64,000 bases of DNA from Pelagibius sp965227505 (GTDB taxonomy: Bacteria; Pseudomonadota; Alphaproteobacteria; Kiloniellales; Kiloniellaceae). Positions 52,396-62,291 of the stretch are shown here, one piece after another. Under the pieces are notes generated by a model, which did no database searches, was not told the DNA's origin, and saw nothing but the letters and a program-made list of their open reading frames with translations. The number at the start of each line of letters is the position of its first letter. Position 1 is the first letter of the stretch. The position numbers and the translations under genes are program-made. The stretch is from contig NZ_OZ245757.1 of assembly GCF_965227505.1 (NCBI RefSeq), forward strand, positions 310,001-374,000, in the 5' to 3' direction.

Positions 52396-54021
52396 TTAGA
52401 CCAGGCGCGACTGCTCCACCGCAGCCTCGACGAAGGAGGTGAACAGCGGATGCGGGGCGAAGGGCTTTGACTTCAGTTCCGGATGGAACTGGACGCCGAC
52501 GAACCAGGGGTGGTCCGGCAGTTCCACGATCTCCGGCAGCTCGCCGTCCGGCGACAGCCCGGAAAACAGCAGACCGGCCTGCTCCAGCTTCTCGCGGTAA
52601 TTGATGTTCACCTCGTAACGGTGCCGGTGGCGCTCGTTGATCGACTCAGCCCCGTAGATGGCCCGGACGCGGCTGCCATCCTGCAGGAGGCAGGGATAGG
52701 CCCCCAAGCGCATGGTCCCGCCCAGGTCGCTCTGGCTGTTGCGCCGTTCGATCGCGTTGCCGCGCGACCACTCCGTCATCAGGCCGACCACCGGATCGGT
52801 CGGCTGGCCGAATTCCGTGGATCCTGCCTGCGGCAGGTCTGCCAGATTGCGGGCGGCTTCGATCACCGCCATCTGCATGCCAAAGCAGATGCCGAAGTAG
52901 GGAACCTGATGCTCACGGGCAAAGCGCGCGGCGGCGATCTTGCCTTCGGCGCCGCGTTCTCCGAACCCGCCGGGCACGAGAATGCCGTGCACGCCTTCCA
53001 GTTGCTGGGTCGTCCCTTCCCGCTCGAAGATCTCTGAATCCAGCCAGGAAACCTTGACCCGGACGTTGTTGGCGATTCCGCCGTGGGTGAGAGACTCCGC
53101 CAGCGACTTGTAGGCGTCCAGCAGGCTCACATACTTGCCGACAACGCCGATGGTGACCTCGCCGTCGGGCTCGTCGATACGGGTCATGACCCGGTCCCAG
53201 CTCTCGAGCGTCGGCTGGCCGACCTCGAGGCCGAAGTGGCGGCAGACTTCGTCGTCCAGGCCTTCCTCGTGATAGGCCCGCGGTACCGCATAGATGGAAC
53301 GCACGTCCAGCGCGGGAATGACCGCTTCCTCGCGCACGTTGCAGAACAGCGCGATCTTGCGCCGCTCGTCCTTGGGGATTTCCCGCTCGCTGCGGCAGAC
53401 CAGGATGTCGGGCTTGATGCCGACCGACTGCAGTTCCTTGACGGAGTGTTGGGTCGGCTTGGTCTTCAACTCCCCGGCGGCGGCGATGTAGGGAATCAGC
53501 GTGCAGTGGAGAAACAAGCTGCGCTCCCGGCCCAGCTGGTTGCCCAGCTGGCGGATCGCCTCAAGGAACGGCAGGCCCTCGATGTCGCCGACGGTGCCGC
53601 CGATCTCGCAGATCACGAAGTCTTCGTCGGCAAGGTCGCCGAGAACGAAGGCCTTGATCGCGTCGGTCACGTGGGGGATCACCTGAACCGTTGCGCCCAG
53701 ATAGTCGCCACGGCGCTCTCTCGCCAGAACGTCCGAATAGATTTGCCCCGTCGTCACATTGTCGCTCTTGCGTGCGGGCACGCCGGTGAAGCGCTCGTAG
53801 TGACCGAGGTCGAGATCGGTTTCGGCCCCGTCATCGGTGACGTAGACCTCGCCGTGCTGATAGGGCGACATGGTTCCCGGATCCACGTTCAGGTAGGGAT
53901 CGAGCTTTCGCAGCCGAACCTTGAATCCGCGAGCCTGGAGAAGCGCCCCAAGCGCTGCGGAACAGAGGCCTTTGCCGAGGGAGGAAACCACGCCGCCGGT
54001 GATGAAGATGAACCGCGCCAT
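52396..54021 (-). CDS. pyrG: CTP synthase
   Basis: A 541-aa enzyme aminating UTP to CTP. The synthetase domain begins MARFIFITGGVVSSLGKGLCSAALGALL and contains SPYQHGEVYVTDDGAETDLDLGHYERF and EIGGTVGDIEGLPFLEAIRQ. The class I glutaminase domain (about 290-541) has the Cys nucleophile in YFGICFGMQMAVIEAARN and the His-Glu pair in VGVQFHPELKS. It sits between secG and eno, as in related genomes, except that kdsA is inverted beside it. Confidence 0.99.
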   Translation of the reverse strand: MARFIFITGGVVSSLGKGLCSAALGALLQARGFKVRLRKLDPYLNVDPGTMSPYQHGEVYVTDDGAETDLDLGHYERFTGVPARKSDNVTTGQIYSDVLARERRGDYLGATVQVIPHVTDAIKAFVLGDLADEDFVICEIGGTVGDIEGLPFLEAIRQLGNQLGRERSLFLHCTLIPYIAAAGELKTKPTQHSVKELQSVGIKPDILVCRSEREIPKDERRKIALFCNVREEAVIPALDVRSIYAVPRAYHEEGLDDEVCRHFGLEVGQPTLESWDRVMTRIDEPDGEVTIGVVGKYVSLLDAYKSLAESLTHGGIANNVRVKVSWLDSEIFEREGTTQQLEGVHGILVPGGFGERGAEGKIAAARFAREHQVPYFGICFGMQMAVIEAARNLADLPQAGSTEFGQPTDPVVGLMTEWSRGNAIERRNSQSDLGGTMRLGAYPCLLQDGSRVRAIYGAESINERHRHRYEVNINYREKLEQAGLLFSGLSPDGELPEIVELPDHPWFVGVQFHPELKSKPFAPHPLFTSFVEAAVEQSRLV

Positions 54022-54365
54022 GGGCCAACACTATTGAACGATCAGAGAGCGGGAAGCAAGCCTCGGCGGAGAGAAGTTTTCACTTTGTCATGATCGCCCG
54101 CAAAGCCCGCAAAACCCCGGGTCAACCACGCCGCGGTGGCACCGTCACGACAGCCGCGAAGGCGACTGCCGGGCGTTAGGCAGGCCGGGTGCATCTGAAA
54201 GGGCGACCGAGTCGCGCCCGGTCAGCGCTGGCTTACCGCCGTCCTGTTCCCGGATGGCCCTTGATCGACGCCTTGCCTGAGTGCCGCCGTGAAGGCAGAC
54301 CGCGACGTTGTCCGCCCTCCTGGCGGGCCTCCTGGCGGGCCTCGGCGAAGGACTGTCGAGCGCTG
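54022..54365. other. gene-free region between secG and pyrG
   Basis: This 344-bp stretch holds no convincing ORF. A 12-bp tandem duplication (CTCCTGGCGGGC twice, 54317-54340) lies just after the secG stop and can form a CCGCC/GGCGG hairpin on the minus strand, a possible weak terminator. Several further short GC-rich inverted repeats occur, but none has a U-tract. The pyrG promoter should lie within 54022-54150. Confidence 0.4.
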
Positions 54366-54734
54366 TTACTGCGTTGGAACCGTAGGCGCGGTCGGGACGG
54401 ACGGCTCGGCCGGGGCCGCCGGGGCGACCGGGGCGGGCATGCCGCCGTGGCCAGCCGCAGGATCGTCGAAAATGGAGCGCTGTCCGCCGCTGTCGCCGGC
54501 CAGGATGGTCAGGACGATGCTGCTGGCCATGAAGCAGGCCGCCAGGATGGCGGTTGTCCTGGTGAGCAGGTTGGCGGTTCCGCGGCCGGTCAGAAAGCCC
54601 CCCATGCCACCACCGCCGCCGCCGGAGCCGCCGCCGCCGATCCCCAGGCCGCCGCCCTCGCTGCGCTGCAGAAGCACCACGCCGATCAGGGCCAGGGCAA
54701 TCAGGATGTGGATGACCAGGAGTACGCTTTCCAT
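54366..54734 (-). CDS. secG: preprotein translocase subunit SecG
   Basis: A 122-aa SecYEG component. ATG 54734 gives MESVLLVIHILIALALIGVVLLQRSEGGGLG, the standard first helix and motif; a Gly-rich loop (GGGGSGGGGGGMGGFLTGRGTANLLTR) and a second helix (TTAILAACFMASSIVLTILA) follow. The C-terminal tail is rich in Pro, Ala and Thr (PAPVAPAAPAEPSVPTAPTVPTQ in composition), as in other alphaproteobacteria. It lies between tpiA and pyrG on the same strand. Confidence 0.93.
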   Translation of the reverse strand: MESVLLVIHILIALALIGVVLLQRSEGGGLGIGGGGSGGGGGGMGGFLTGRGTANLLTRTTAILAACFMASSIVLTILAGDSGGQRSIFDDPAAGHGGMPAPVAPAAPAEPSVPTAPTVPTQ

Positions 54735-54963
54735 ATCGCTCGTTCGCTGAAACCAGCGCCTTCGAAATGATGTGTTCCGGCAGGGATCGCTGGCAGCGTT
54801 GCTGTCCTGGCGATGGCCGCTGGGTCGGCTGTCCCGCAAGCGCGACGTTACGCCCGGAGGGCGGCCGCCCTGAATGCCGGCTATGTAATGGCTTCCAGTC
54901 CGAAAAACCAGCAAAAACAGAGGGGACTTAGCCAAGCGCGGCGGAAGGCCTGGCGCCGGCTGC

Positions 54964-55710
54964 CTAGGAACAGGCCCCGGCAATCGCAAGGAAATCCGCG
55001 GCTTTCAGACTGGCGCCGCCGACCAGGGCCCCATTGACGTTCTCCTGGGCCAGAAGTTCGGCGGCGTTGTCCGGCTTCACCGAGCCGCCATAAAGAATGC
55101 GTACCTGCGCAGCGCTCTCGCCCACCAGGCCGCCCAGGACCCGTCGGACCTCGGCATGCACCTCCGCGACATCGCCAGGGGTGGCGGTGCGGCCGGTGCC
55201 GATGGCCCAGACCGGTTCGTAGGCGACCACCAGCCGTTCGGCCGCCATCCCCACGGGGACGGAGCCCTTCAGCTGCCGCCCGATGACGGCGAGGGCCTGA
55301 CCGGCTATGCGTTCGTCGAGGGTTTCTCCGACACAGACGATCGGGACCAGGCCGGCGGCCAAAGCGGCCTCCGCCTTGGCCCGAACCAGGGCATTGTCCT
55401 CGCCGTGGTCGGCGCGCCGCTCGGAGTGGCCGACGATGACATAGCCGCAGCCGAGATCGCGCAGCATGGTCGCCGAAACATCGCCGGTATGGGCGCCGCC
55501 TGCGGCCGTGTGGCAGTCCTGGCCGCCCAAGCGTACTGCACCTTCTCCCAGGGCGCCGCCGACGGCTGAGAGATGCACGAAGGGGGGGCAGACCAGGAGT
55601 TCACACGAGAATCCCCCCGCTTGCGCCCCGCCGAGCACCTCCTGCGCCAATGATCGGGCATCGGCCAAGGTGCCGTTCATCTTCCAGTTTCCAGCGATCA
55701 GCGGCGTCAT
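54964..55710 (-). CDS. tpiA: triosephosphate isomerase
   Basis: A 248-aa TIM-barrel enzyme interconverting DHAP and glyceraldehyde-3-phosphate. Catalytic residues are visible: Lys in IAGNWKMNGTLAD near 11, His in VIVGHSERRADHGE near 95, and Glu in VVAYEPVWAIGTGRTA near 165; the phosphate loop is ILYGGSVKPDNAAEL and GALVGGASL. It is divergent from ppiD across a region carrying a 13-bp tandem array. Confidence 0.99.
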   Translation of the reverse strand: MTPLIAGNWKMNGTLADARSLAQEVLGGAQAGGFSCELLVCPPFVHLSAVGGALGEGAVRLGGQDCHTAAGGAHTGDVSATMLRDLGCGYVIVGHSERRADHGEDNALVRAKAEAALAAGLVPIVCVGETLDERIAGQALAVIGRQLKGSVPVGMAAERLVVAYEPVWAIGTGRTATPGDVAEVHAEVRRVLGGLVGESAAQVRILYGGSVKPDNAAELLAQENVNGALVGGASLKAADFLAIAGACS

Positions 55711-56132
55711 CCTCCGACCTCCCCCATTTCACGGTTATGTGCCTTTGTTTCGGGAGGTTGTCCTAACACAGCCGCTCACACCCGGCCAATCCCCGGTGCC
55801 AATCCCCGGTGCCAATCCCCGGTGCCAATCCCCGGTGCCAATCCCCGGCGCCAATCCCCGGCGCCAATCCCCGGCGCCAATCCCCGGCGCCAATCCCCGG
55901 CGCCAATCCCCGGCGCCAATCCCCGGCGCCAATTCCCGGCTGCTGACCACCCGTGGCAGGAAGCCGCATCCTTCCGCCTTTCGGCAGCCATCCAATCAGC
56001 CGGTTCAAATGGCTGGGAAGGGGCGGATTTGCTTGTTGCCCGCCCGGAGGCGGGTTTCTAAACTGCCGCCGCTTTGACAGCCGCCGAAAACAAAGCCCAA
56101 GGCCCCCCAAACGGAAGACTCAGGCGCAAGCG
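55711..56132. other. tpiA/ppiD divergent promoter region
   Basis: A 422-bp gap between two divergent core genes. It is dominated by the 13-bp tandem array described separately (55788-55943). The remaining part toward ppiD contains a CCCGCC/GGCGGG inverted repeat (56040-56053: GCCCGCC..GGCGGGT) and no recognisable RNA gene. Open frames across the array are a by-product of its 13-bp period. Confidence 0.5.
55788..55943. repeat. minisatellite of 12 x 13-bp units
   Basis: Unit AATCCCCGG(T/C)GCC begins at 55788 and recurs every 13 bp to 55931. The first four units have T at the variable place, the next seven have C (creating GGCGCC palindromes), and the last is degenerate (AATTCCCGGCTGC). Clean blocks of each variant suggest growth by slippage. 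Since 13 is not a multiple of 3, the array is open in several frames but is not likely coding. Confidence 0.95.
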
Positions 56133-58019
56133 ATGAAAAACCAGAAGCTTATAGTCAAGATCTTGATGTTCCCCCTGTTCGGGCTCTTGATCCTCAGCTT
56201 TGCGGTCTGGGGCATCGGCGACATCTTCCGGACCGGCGGCCACGGTCAGAGTGTCGCGTCTGTCGGGAACACCCTGATCGACCAGCGCAGTTTCAGCCAG
56301 GAGCTGTCGCGGGAGGTCGCCACGATGAGCCAGCGCTTCGGGACCCAGCTCACGCCCGAGCAGGCGCGCGCCTTCGGCATTCCGCAGCAGGTGCTCAACC
56401 GCATGATCAGCCGCGCGCTGCTCGACGAAGCGGCCAACGAACTGGGCCTGATGATCACCGAAGAGCAGATGCGCACACAGATCCTGGACAATCCCTCCTT
56501 CCAGGGGGCGACCGGCAACTTCGACCGCAACCGCTTTGCCCAGGCTCTCCAGTTCAGCGGCATGAGCGAAGCGCAGTTCCTGGCCATCCTCTCGGGCGAT
56601 ACCAAGCGCGAGCAGCTGATCCAGGCTGTGACCGAAGCCGCTGTCGCGCCGGAAAGCGTCACCGAGCGTCTCTTTGCCTACCGTGAGGAGCGGCGCGTTG
56701 CCGACTACATCGTCATACCCAACGACAGCCTCGGCGAACCGGGCGAACCGGACGAGGCCGCCATTCAGGAAACCTACGAAAACGCATCCGACAGCTTCAT
56801 GACGCCGGATTACAAGCGGATCACGCTGGTGCACCTGCGCGTCGCCGATGCCATGGCCGGAATCGCCGTGTCTGATGAGGTTCTGCAGGAAGAATTCGAC
56901 TCCCGGCGCGACGAGCTTTCACAGCCCGAACGGCGCGACGTCGTTCAGGCCGTGCTGCCGGACGAAGCTGCCGCCCAGGCTTTGGCCGAGCGCCTTGCCG
57001 AAGGCGCCGACTTTGCAGCAGCCGCCGAAGCCGCCACGGGCCGCGCCCCGGTCGCGCTGGGCTTCATTCCGGAATCGGCACTGCCGGCCGAACTCGGCGG
57101 ACCGGTCTTTGACCTGGAACCCGGCCGGGCGAGCGCCCCGATCCAGAGCCCGCTGGGCTGGCACGTCGTGGTCGTCAACGCGATCGAAGCCGGCCAGGAG
57201 GCGCAGTTCGAAGATCTGCGTGATCAGCTCAGCGACGAGATTGCGCGGGCGCAGGCCATCGATCTCGTCATCGAACAGGCCAACCGCTACGACGAAGCCA
57301 TCGCCGGCGGCATTGCCATCGAGGATGCGGCTGCGAACCTGGGCGTCGAGTCCCGCCGGATCGAGGCGATCGACAACCAGGGCCGCGACCGGGACGGCAA
57401 CGTAATCGAGGCCCTGCCGGCCTTGAACGAGTTCCTTGAGCTGCTCCGCACCACGGCGCTCGGCGATACCAGCCTGCTGACCGAGACCCTGGACGGCGAC
57501 TACTTCATAGTGCGGGTCGACGACGAGATCGCCGCCACGCTGCGACCCCTTCCGGAGGTCCGCGACGACGTCATTCGTTTGTGGCAGGCGCGCGAGCGTG
57601 CCCGCATGGGGCAGGAGAAGGCGGAATCGGTGGCCGAACGGTTGCGCAGCGGCGAGGACTTCGGCGCCGTCGCCGAGGCCGAGGGGCTGCAGCTGCTGAC
57701 GACCGAGCCCGTCACCCGCTTCGAGACCGACCCGGCGCGCACGCCCGCGCCTGCCCTCTCCCAGCAGCTCTTCGAGATCGAGACTGGCGAGATCGCCCTG
57801 GTTCCGACGCCCGGAAGCCAGATCGTGGCGCGCCTCGCCGACATCCAGGGGGCCGCAGCGGAAGGCCAGGAGGCCCGCCTACAGCAGCTCTCCGATCAGC
57901 TGGCGGGATCGATCCGCGACGATATCTTCCAGCAGTTTCTGGCATCGCTTGAGCAAGACCTGGACGTGACCGTCAATCAGCGCCTGATCGACGAAGCGCT
58001 CGCCGGCGCGGCCTACTAG
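56133..58019 (+). CDS. ppiD: periplasmic peptidyl-prolyl isomerase/chaperone (PpiD/SurA family)
   Basis: A 628-aa membrane-anchored folding factor. One helix near residues 11-32 (MFPLFGLLILSFAVWGIGDIF) anchors it; a SurA_N-type chaperone domain follows (FGTQLTPEQARAFGIPQQVLNRMISRALLDE), then a parvulin-like domain near 265-350 (DVVQAVLPDEAAAQALAERLAEGADFA... PLGWHVVVV) and a long C-terminal helical part. It acts on proteins leaving SecYEG. ATG 56133 chosen; trpE follows 8 bp after the stop, the usual alphaproteobacterial pairing. Confidence 0.93.
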   Translation: MKNQKLIVKILMFPLFGLLILSFAVWGIGDIFRTGGHGQSVASVGNTLIDQRSFSQELSREVATMSQRFGTQLTPEQARAFGIPQQVLNRMISRALLDEAANELGLMITEEQMRTQILDNPSFQGATGNFDRNRFAQALQFSGMSEAQFLAILSGDTKREQLIQAVTEAAVAPESVTERLFAYREERRVADYIVIPNDSLGEPGEPDEAAIQETYENASDSFMTPDYKRITLVHLRVADAMAGIAVSDEVLQEEFDSRRDELSQPERRDVVQAVLPDEAAAQALAERLAEGADFAAAAEAATGRAPVALGFIPESALPAELGGPVFDLEPGRASAPIQSPLGWHVVVVNAIEAGQEAQFEDLRDQLSDEIARAQAIDLVIEQANRYDEAIAGGIAIEDAAANLGVESRRIEAIDNQGRDRDGNVIEALPALNEFLELLRTTALGDTSLLTETLDGDYFIVRVDDEIAATLRPLPEVRDDVIRLWQARERARMGQEKAESVAERLRSGEDFGAVAEAEGLQLLTTEPVTRFETDPARTPAPALSQQLFEIETGEIALVPTPGSQIVARLADIQGAAAEGQEARLQQLSDQLAGSIRDDIFQQFLASLEQDLDVTVNQRLIDEALAGAAY

Positions 58020-58027
58020 CCCGGGCC

Positions 58028-59539
<1,512 letters not shown>

Positions 59540-59575
59540 CGCCACGGCGACGGGCTGCATGCGAGGGGCTTCTGC

Positions 59576-60226
59576 ATGCCGGATCTGACCCTCTGGGGCC
59601 GCCTGTCCTCCTGCAACGTGCAGAAGGCGGTCTGGGTTCTGGAAGAACTGGGCTTGCCCTACCGGCGGATCGACGCCGGCGGCCGGTTCGGCGGCCTCGA
59701 CGACCCGGCCTACCGCGCCATCAATCCGCACGGCAGGGTGCCGACCCTGCGCGACGGCGAAACGGTGGTCTGGGAGAGCGATGCCATCATCCGCTACCTT
59801 GCCGCCCGCTACGGCGCGGGCGGCCTGTGGCCGGCGGACCCGGCACAGCGGGCCGCCGCCGACCAATGGCTGGCCTGGGCCAACGCCACGCTCTACCGCG
59901 ATTGGATCGACCTCTTCTGGATGTGCGTGCGAACGCCGGACGAGGATCAGGACGCGGTGGGTATCGAGGCCCGGAGGACCAGAACGGCGGAAAGGCTTAC
60001 CCTGTTGGACCGGGAGCTAGCCGGGCGCCCCTGGCTCGCCGGGGCGGACTTCAGCCTGGCCGACGTGGGCGCGGGCATGACCCTCTACCGCTGGTACCAG
60101 ATGCCGATCGAGCGGCCCGCCTTGCCGAATCTGGCCGCCTGGTACGAAAAGCTTCGGGCCCGCCCGGGCTATGTCGCGGCGGTCTGCATTCCCTTCGACG
60201 ACCTGGTTGGCCGCTTAGCCTATTGA
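59576..60226 (+). CDS. glutathione S-transferase family protein
   Basis: A 216-aa GST. The thioredoxin-like N-domain starts LTLWGRLSSCNVQKAVWVLEELGLPYRRID, with S/C residues at the active-site turn, the cis-Pro HGRVPTLRDG near residue 55, and the ESDAIIRYLAARYG glutathione-binding helix near 70. The all-helical C-domain includes RPWLAGADFSLADVGAGMTLYRW. Probably a cytosolic detoxification or dehalogenation enzyme; substrate unknown. It starts 36 bp after trpE. An inverted repeat follows its stop directly. Confidence 0.9.
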   Translation: MPDLTLWGRLSSCNVQKAVWVLEELGLPYRRIDAGGRFGGLDDPAYRAINPHGRVPTLRDGETVVWESDAIIRYLAARYGAGGLWPADPAQRAAADQWLAWANATLYRDWIDLFWMCVRTPDEDQDAVGIEARRTRTAERLTLLDRELAGRPWLAGADFSLADVGAGMTLYRWYQMPIERPALPNLAAWYEKLRARPGYVAAVCIPFDDLVGRLAY

Positions 60227-60246
60227 TTGCATTCATAAAAATGCAA
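60227..60246. promoter_or_regulatory. 20-bp inverted repeat downstream of the GST gene
   Basis: TTGCATT-CATAAA-AATGCAA, perfect 7-bp arms, begins at the base after the GST stop codon. It lacks a U-tract, so it is either a regulator site for the micro-ORF transcript downstream or an mRNA end structure. Confidence 0.45.
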
Positions 60247-60314
60247 CATCCTGTGGATTTCTCTTGCCGCCTGCCGCGAATCAGGGCGATAGTCGCAGTC
60301 CTGTTTCAACAGCT

Positions 60315-60411
60315 GAAAGGAGGTGATCCAATGTCTCATGAGATTTCGGTGAAGTCTGAGGGCTTTGGATGTTCAATGGGTTTGACGGAGCAGCCTTCGT
60401 CCGACGCATGA
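60315..60411 (+). CDS. micro-ORF (26 aa, CDS 60331-60411) with an extreme Shine-Dalgarno region
   Basis: ATG 60331 to TGA 60409-60411 encodes a peptide starting MSHEISVKSEGFGCSMG, with one cysteine. Directly before it, GAAAGGAGGTGATCCAA (60315-60331) is complementary to the 16S rRNA 3' end over about 17 nt, with AGGAGG seven bases from ATG. A possible promoter, CTTGCC (60263-60268) N18 CGATAG (60287-60292), lies upstream, and a hairpin plus an intrinsic terminator follow (60428-60440, 60464-60488). So it looks like an independent short transcript. The product is not recognised; a small protein, RiPP-like precursor or ribosome-binding RNA are all open. Confidence 0.6.
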
Positions 60412-60463
60412 CACCTTCGGAGCGGGACCCCGTTTCGGGGCCTTAAGACTCACCAGCTCATGG

Positions 60464-60488
60464 GGGGCCGCAGCGATGCGGCCCCTTT
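60464..60488 (+). terminator. intrinsic terminator after the micro-ORF
   Basis: GGGGCCGCA-GCGA-TGCGGCCCC, a 9-bp stem with a GNRA loop, is followed by TTTCGCTTT. The same stem is duplicated at 60500-60519. Confidence 0.75.
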
Positions 60489-60499
60489 CGCTTTGTCCC

Positions 60500-60519
60500 G
60501 GGCCGCAGCGATGCGGCCC
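60500..60519. repeat. second copy of the GGGCCGCA-GCGA-TGCGGCCC hairpin
   Basis: An 8-bp stem with the same GCGA loop as the terminator at 60464-60485, starting 36 bp later. It lies 36 bp from the stop of the convergent histidine kinase gene. It lacks a U-tract in both directions. Confidence 0.6.
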
Positions 60520-60555
60520 CGTTCATTCAAGGGGGCGCAGAAGCGGTCAGTGAAC

Positions 60556-62058
60556 CTAGGCCAGGCGCTTGCGGCGGATCGCACGCTCCGGCGGGAAGCT
60601 CACCGTCACCGTCGTACCCTCGCCAAGCGCGCTCTCGATCGTCATGGCGCCGCCGAACAGCTCCATGAAGTTGTCGCAAAGATGGAGTCCCAGGCCCGTC
60701 CCCTTGTGCTCCCGCGCCCGCGGGTTGTGCGCCTGCTCGAAGGGCTTGAGGGCCTTCTTGACGCCCTCGCTCGTCATGCCGATGCCGTTGTCCGAAACGC
60801 TGAGGAAGATCCGGTCGCGCGCGTCGCACCATGACTTCACCTGAATGAGCCCGCCTTCCGGCGTAAACTTGACCGCGTTTGACAGCAGGTTGTTCAGGAT
60901 CTGGGTCAGCACCCGCTCGTCGCCTCTGAGGACAGGCAGGTTCCGGTCGACCTCGGCTTTCAGGCGGTGGCCGGCGGCCTCGGCGCCGGCGGCGACCTGA
61001 CGAATGCAGCTTTCCACAAGGGCGCGCATATCCACCGGCTCTTCCGTCAGCTCGTACTTGCCCGCCTCGACTTTCGAGATGTCGAGGAGATCGTTGATCA
61101 GGCTGATCAGCAGGGATCCGCTGTGGTGGATATCCTCGATGTATTCGTCATAGCGGGGATCGCCCAGGGGGCCGAAGGCGTGGGCGCGCATCATCTCGCT
61201 GAACCCCAGAATGGCGTTCAGCGGGGTGCGCAGGTCGTGGCTCATGTTGGCCAGGAACTCGGTCTTGGCGCGGTTCGCCTCGACGGCCTGCTGGCGCGCG
61301 CGCTCCAGTTCCGCCGTCCGTTCGGTGACCCGCTGCTCCAGATTGGCGTTGGCGCGGCGCAGTTCCCGCTCGACCTGTTCGACGCGCAGGCCCTTCTGCC
61401 GCAGCCGCTCCAGGGCCTCGGCCATCCGGCTCACCTCGTCGTCGCGTCCGCGTTCGGGGACCGGCGTGTTGAGGGCGCCCTCGCCGATGCGGATCATGGC
61501 CGCCGTCACCCGCGACAGCGGGCCGGAAATCAGATTGACCCCGAGGAAGACGACGACAGCCGTGAGCACCGCCAGCGTGGCCCCGGTGGTCGCATCGTTG
61601 CGGACCACACGCCAGACATCGGAGGAAACGCCGGCGGTCGAGACCCAGAGGAAGAGAGTTCCGACCCGCTCGCCACTCTCAGCCGTGATGGTGCGGTCGA
61701 AGACCAGGTAGTCGCCAGCGATCTCCGGATCGAAACCGGCGACCAGAACTTCCGCCAGCTTTTCGCCTTTGTTGTCGAAGACACGCGCACCGGTGATCGC
61801 ACCGGTGGCCGCCAGACGGTCCAGGCGCTGCTGCACCATCTGGTAGTCATAGTCCCACAACGGATCCGACAGGGTGTCGCCGAAGACGCTGGTCAGAACC
61901 TGCGATTCCGCCTTCAGATCGTTCAGCAGGCGGTTTGCCTGCTCGCGGCCGGAGAGTGCCGTGCCCAGCATCGACACCAGCACGACCGTCGCCAGCACCG
62001 TGATTACGATCCGGTTTCGGATCGAGTTGCCTGGAAGTTTCAGACGGATGAGCTGCAT
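60556..62058 (-). CDS. membrane-bound sensor histidine kinase
   Basis: A 500-aa kinase. TM1 is near residues 15-37 (IVITVLATVVLVSMLGTAL), a periplasmic domain of about 125 residues follows (DTLSDPLWDYDYQMVQQRLDRL, a pattern seen in periplasmic sensors of the CHASE-like/sensor-N group), then TM2 near 160-180, HAMP, a coiled coil, the H-box (FLANMSHDLRTPLNAILGFSEMM) and the ATPase domain (NLLSNAVKFTPEGG, DNGIGM, GTGLGLHLC). No response regulator is adjacent. It is divergent from a periplasmic binding-protein gene, which may feed it the signal. Confidence 0.94.
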   Translation of the reverse strand: MQLIRLKLPGNSIRNRIVITVLATVVLVSMLGTALSGREQANRLLNDLKAESQVLTSVFGDTLSDPLWDYDYQMVQQRLDRLAATGAITGARVFDNKGEKLAEVLVAGFDPEIAGDYLVFDRTITAESGERVGTLFLWVSTAGVSSDVWRVVRNDATTGATLAVLTAVVVFLGVNLISGPLSRVTAAMIRIGEGALNTPVPERGRDDEVSRMAEALERLRQKGLRVEQVERELRRANANLEQRVTERTAELERARQQAVEANRAKTEFLANMSHDLRTPLNAILGFSEMMRAHAFGPLGDPRYDEYIEDIHHSGSLLISLINDLLDISKVEAGKYELTEEPVDMRALVESCIRQVAAGAEAAGHRLKAEVDRNLPVLRGDERVLTQILNNLLSNAVKFTPEGGLIQVKSWCDARDRIFLSVSDNGIGMTSEGVKKALKPFEQAHNPRAREHKGTGLGLHLCDNFMELFGGAMTIESALGEGTTVTVSFPPERAIRRKRLA

Positions 62059-62172
62059 GCTCTCGACGACGGCCTCAGACTATCCCCGCTTGGAACCGTG
62101 GTCTTGTGTTCATCTTTTCTTAACCACCGCATCCAGGAAGCAACCGTATCCAGCTTCTCTTAAGTAACCATT

Positions 62173-62187
62173 TACGCGTATCGCGTA
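62173..62187. promoter_or_regulatory. inverted repeat in the kinase/binding-protein divergent region
   Basis: TACGCG-TAT-CGCGTA, perfect 6-bp arms, lies about midway between the divergent starts (62058 and 62292) in a locally AT-rich stretch. A candidate operator controlling one or both genes. Confidence 0.4.
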
Positions 62188-62291
62188 GATTTTAATCACG
62201 CCAGCGGTGTGTACTTGCCTTTACTCAACCCTGCAGATGGATCGGAAACGCACGGGTCCCGGGGCAAGAGACAGTTACCTGGAGAGAAGTC

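Noticed and set aside
55788..55943. CRISPR-like array
   Set aside because: Units are 13 bp with no spacers between them and there are no cas genes; it is a plain tandem repeat.
55735..56110. Repeat proteins encoded across the 13-bp array (GAGDWRRGLAP repeats)
   Set aside because: A 13-bp period free of stops is automatically open in all frames; no start signals or flanking protein-like sequence support translation.
60315..60331. Remnant of the 16S rRNA 3' end on the minus strand
   Set aside because: Only about 17 nt match the rRNA tail, and the flanks do not continue the rRNA on either side; the match is better explained as an extended Shine-Dalgarno sequence.
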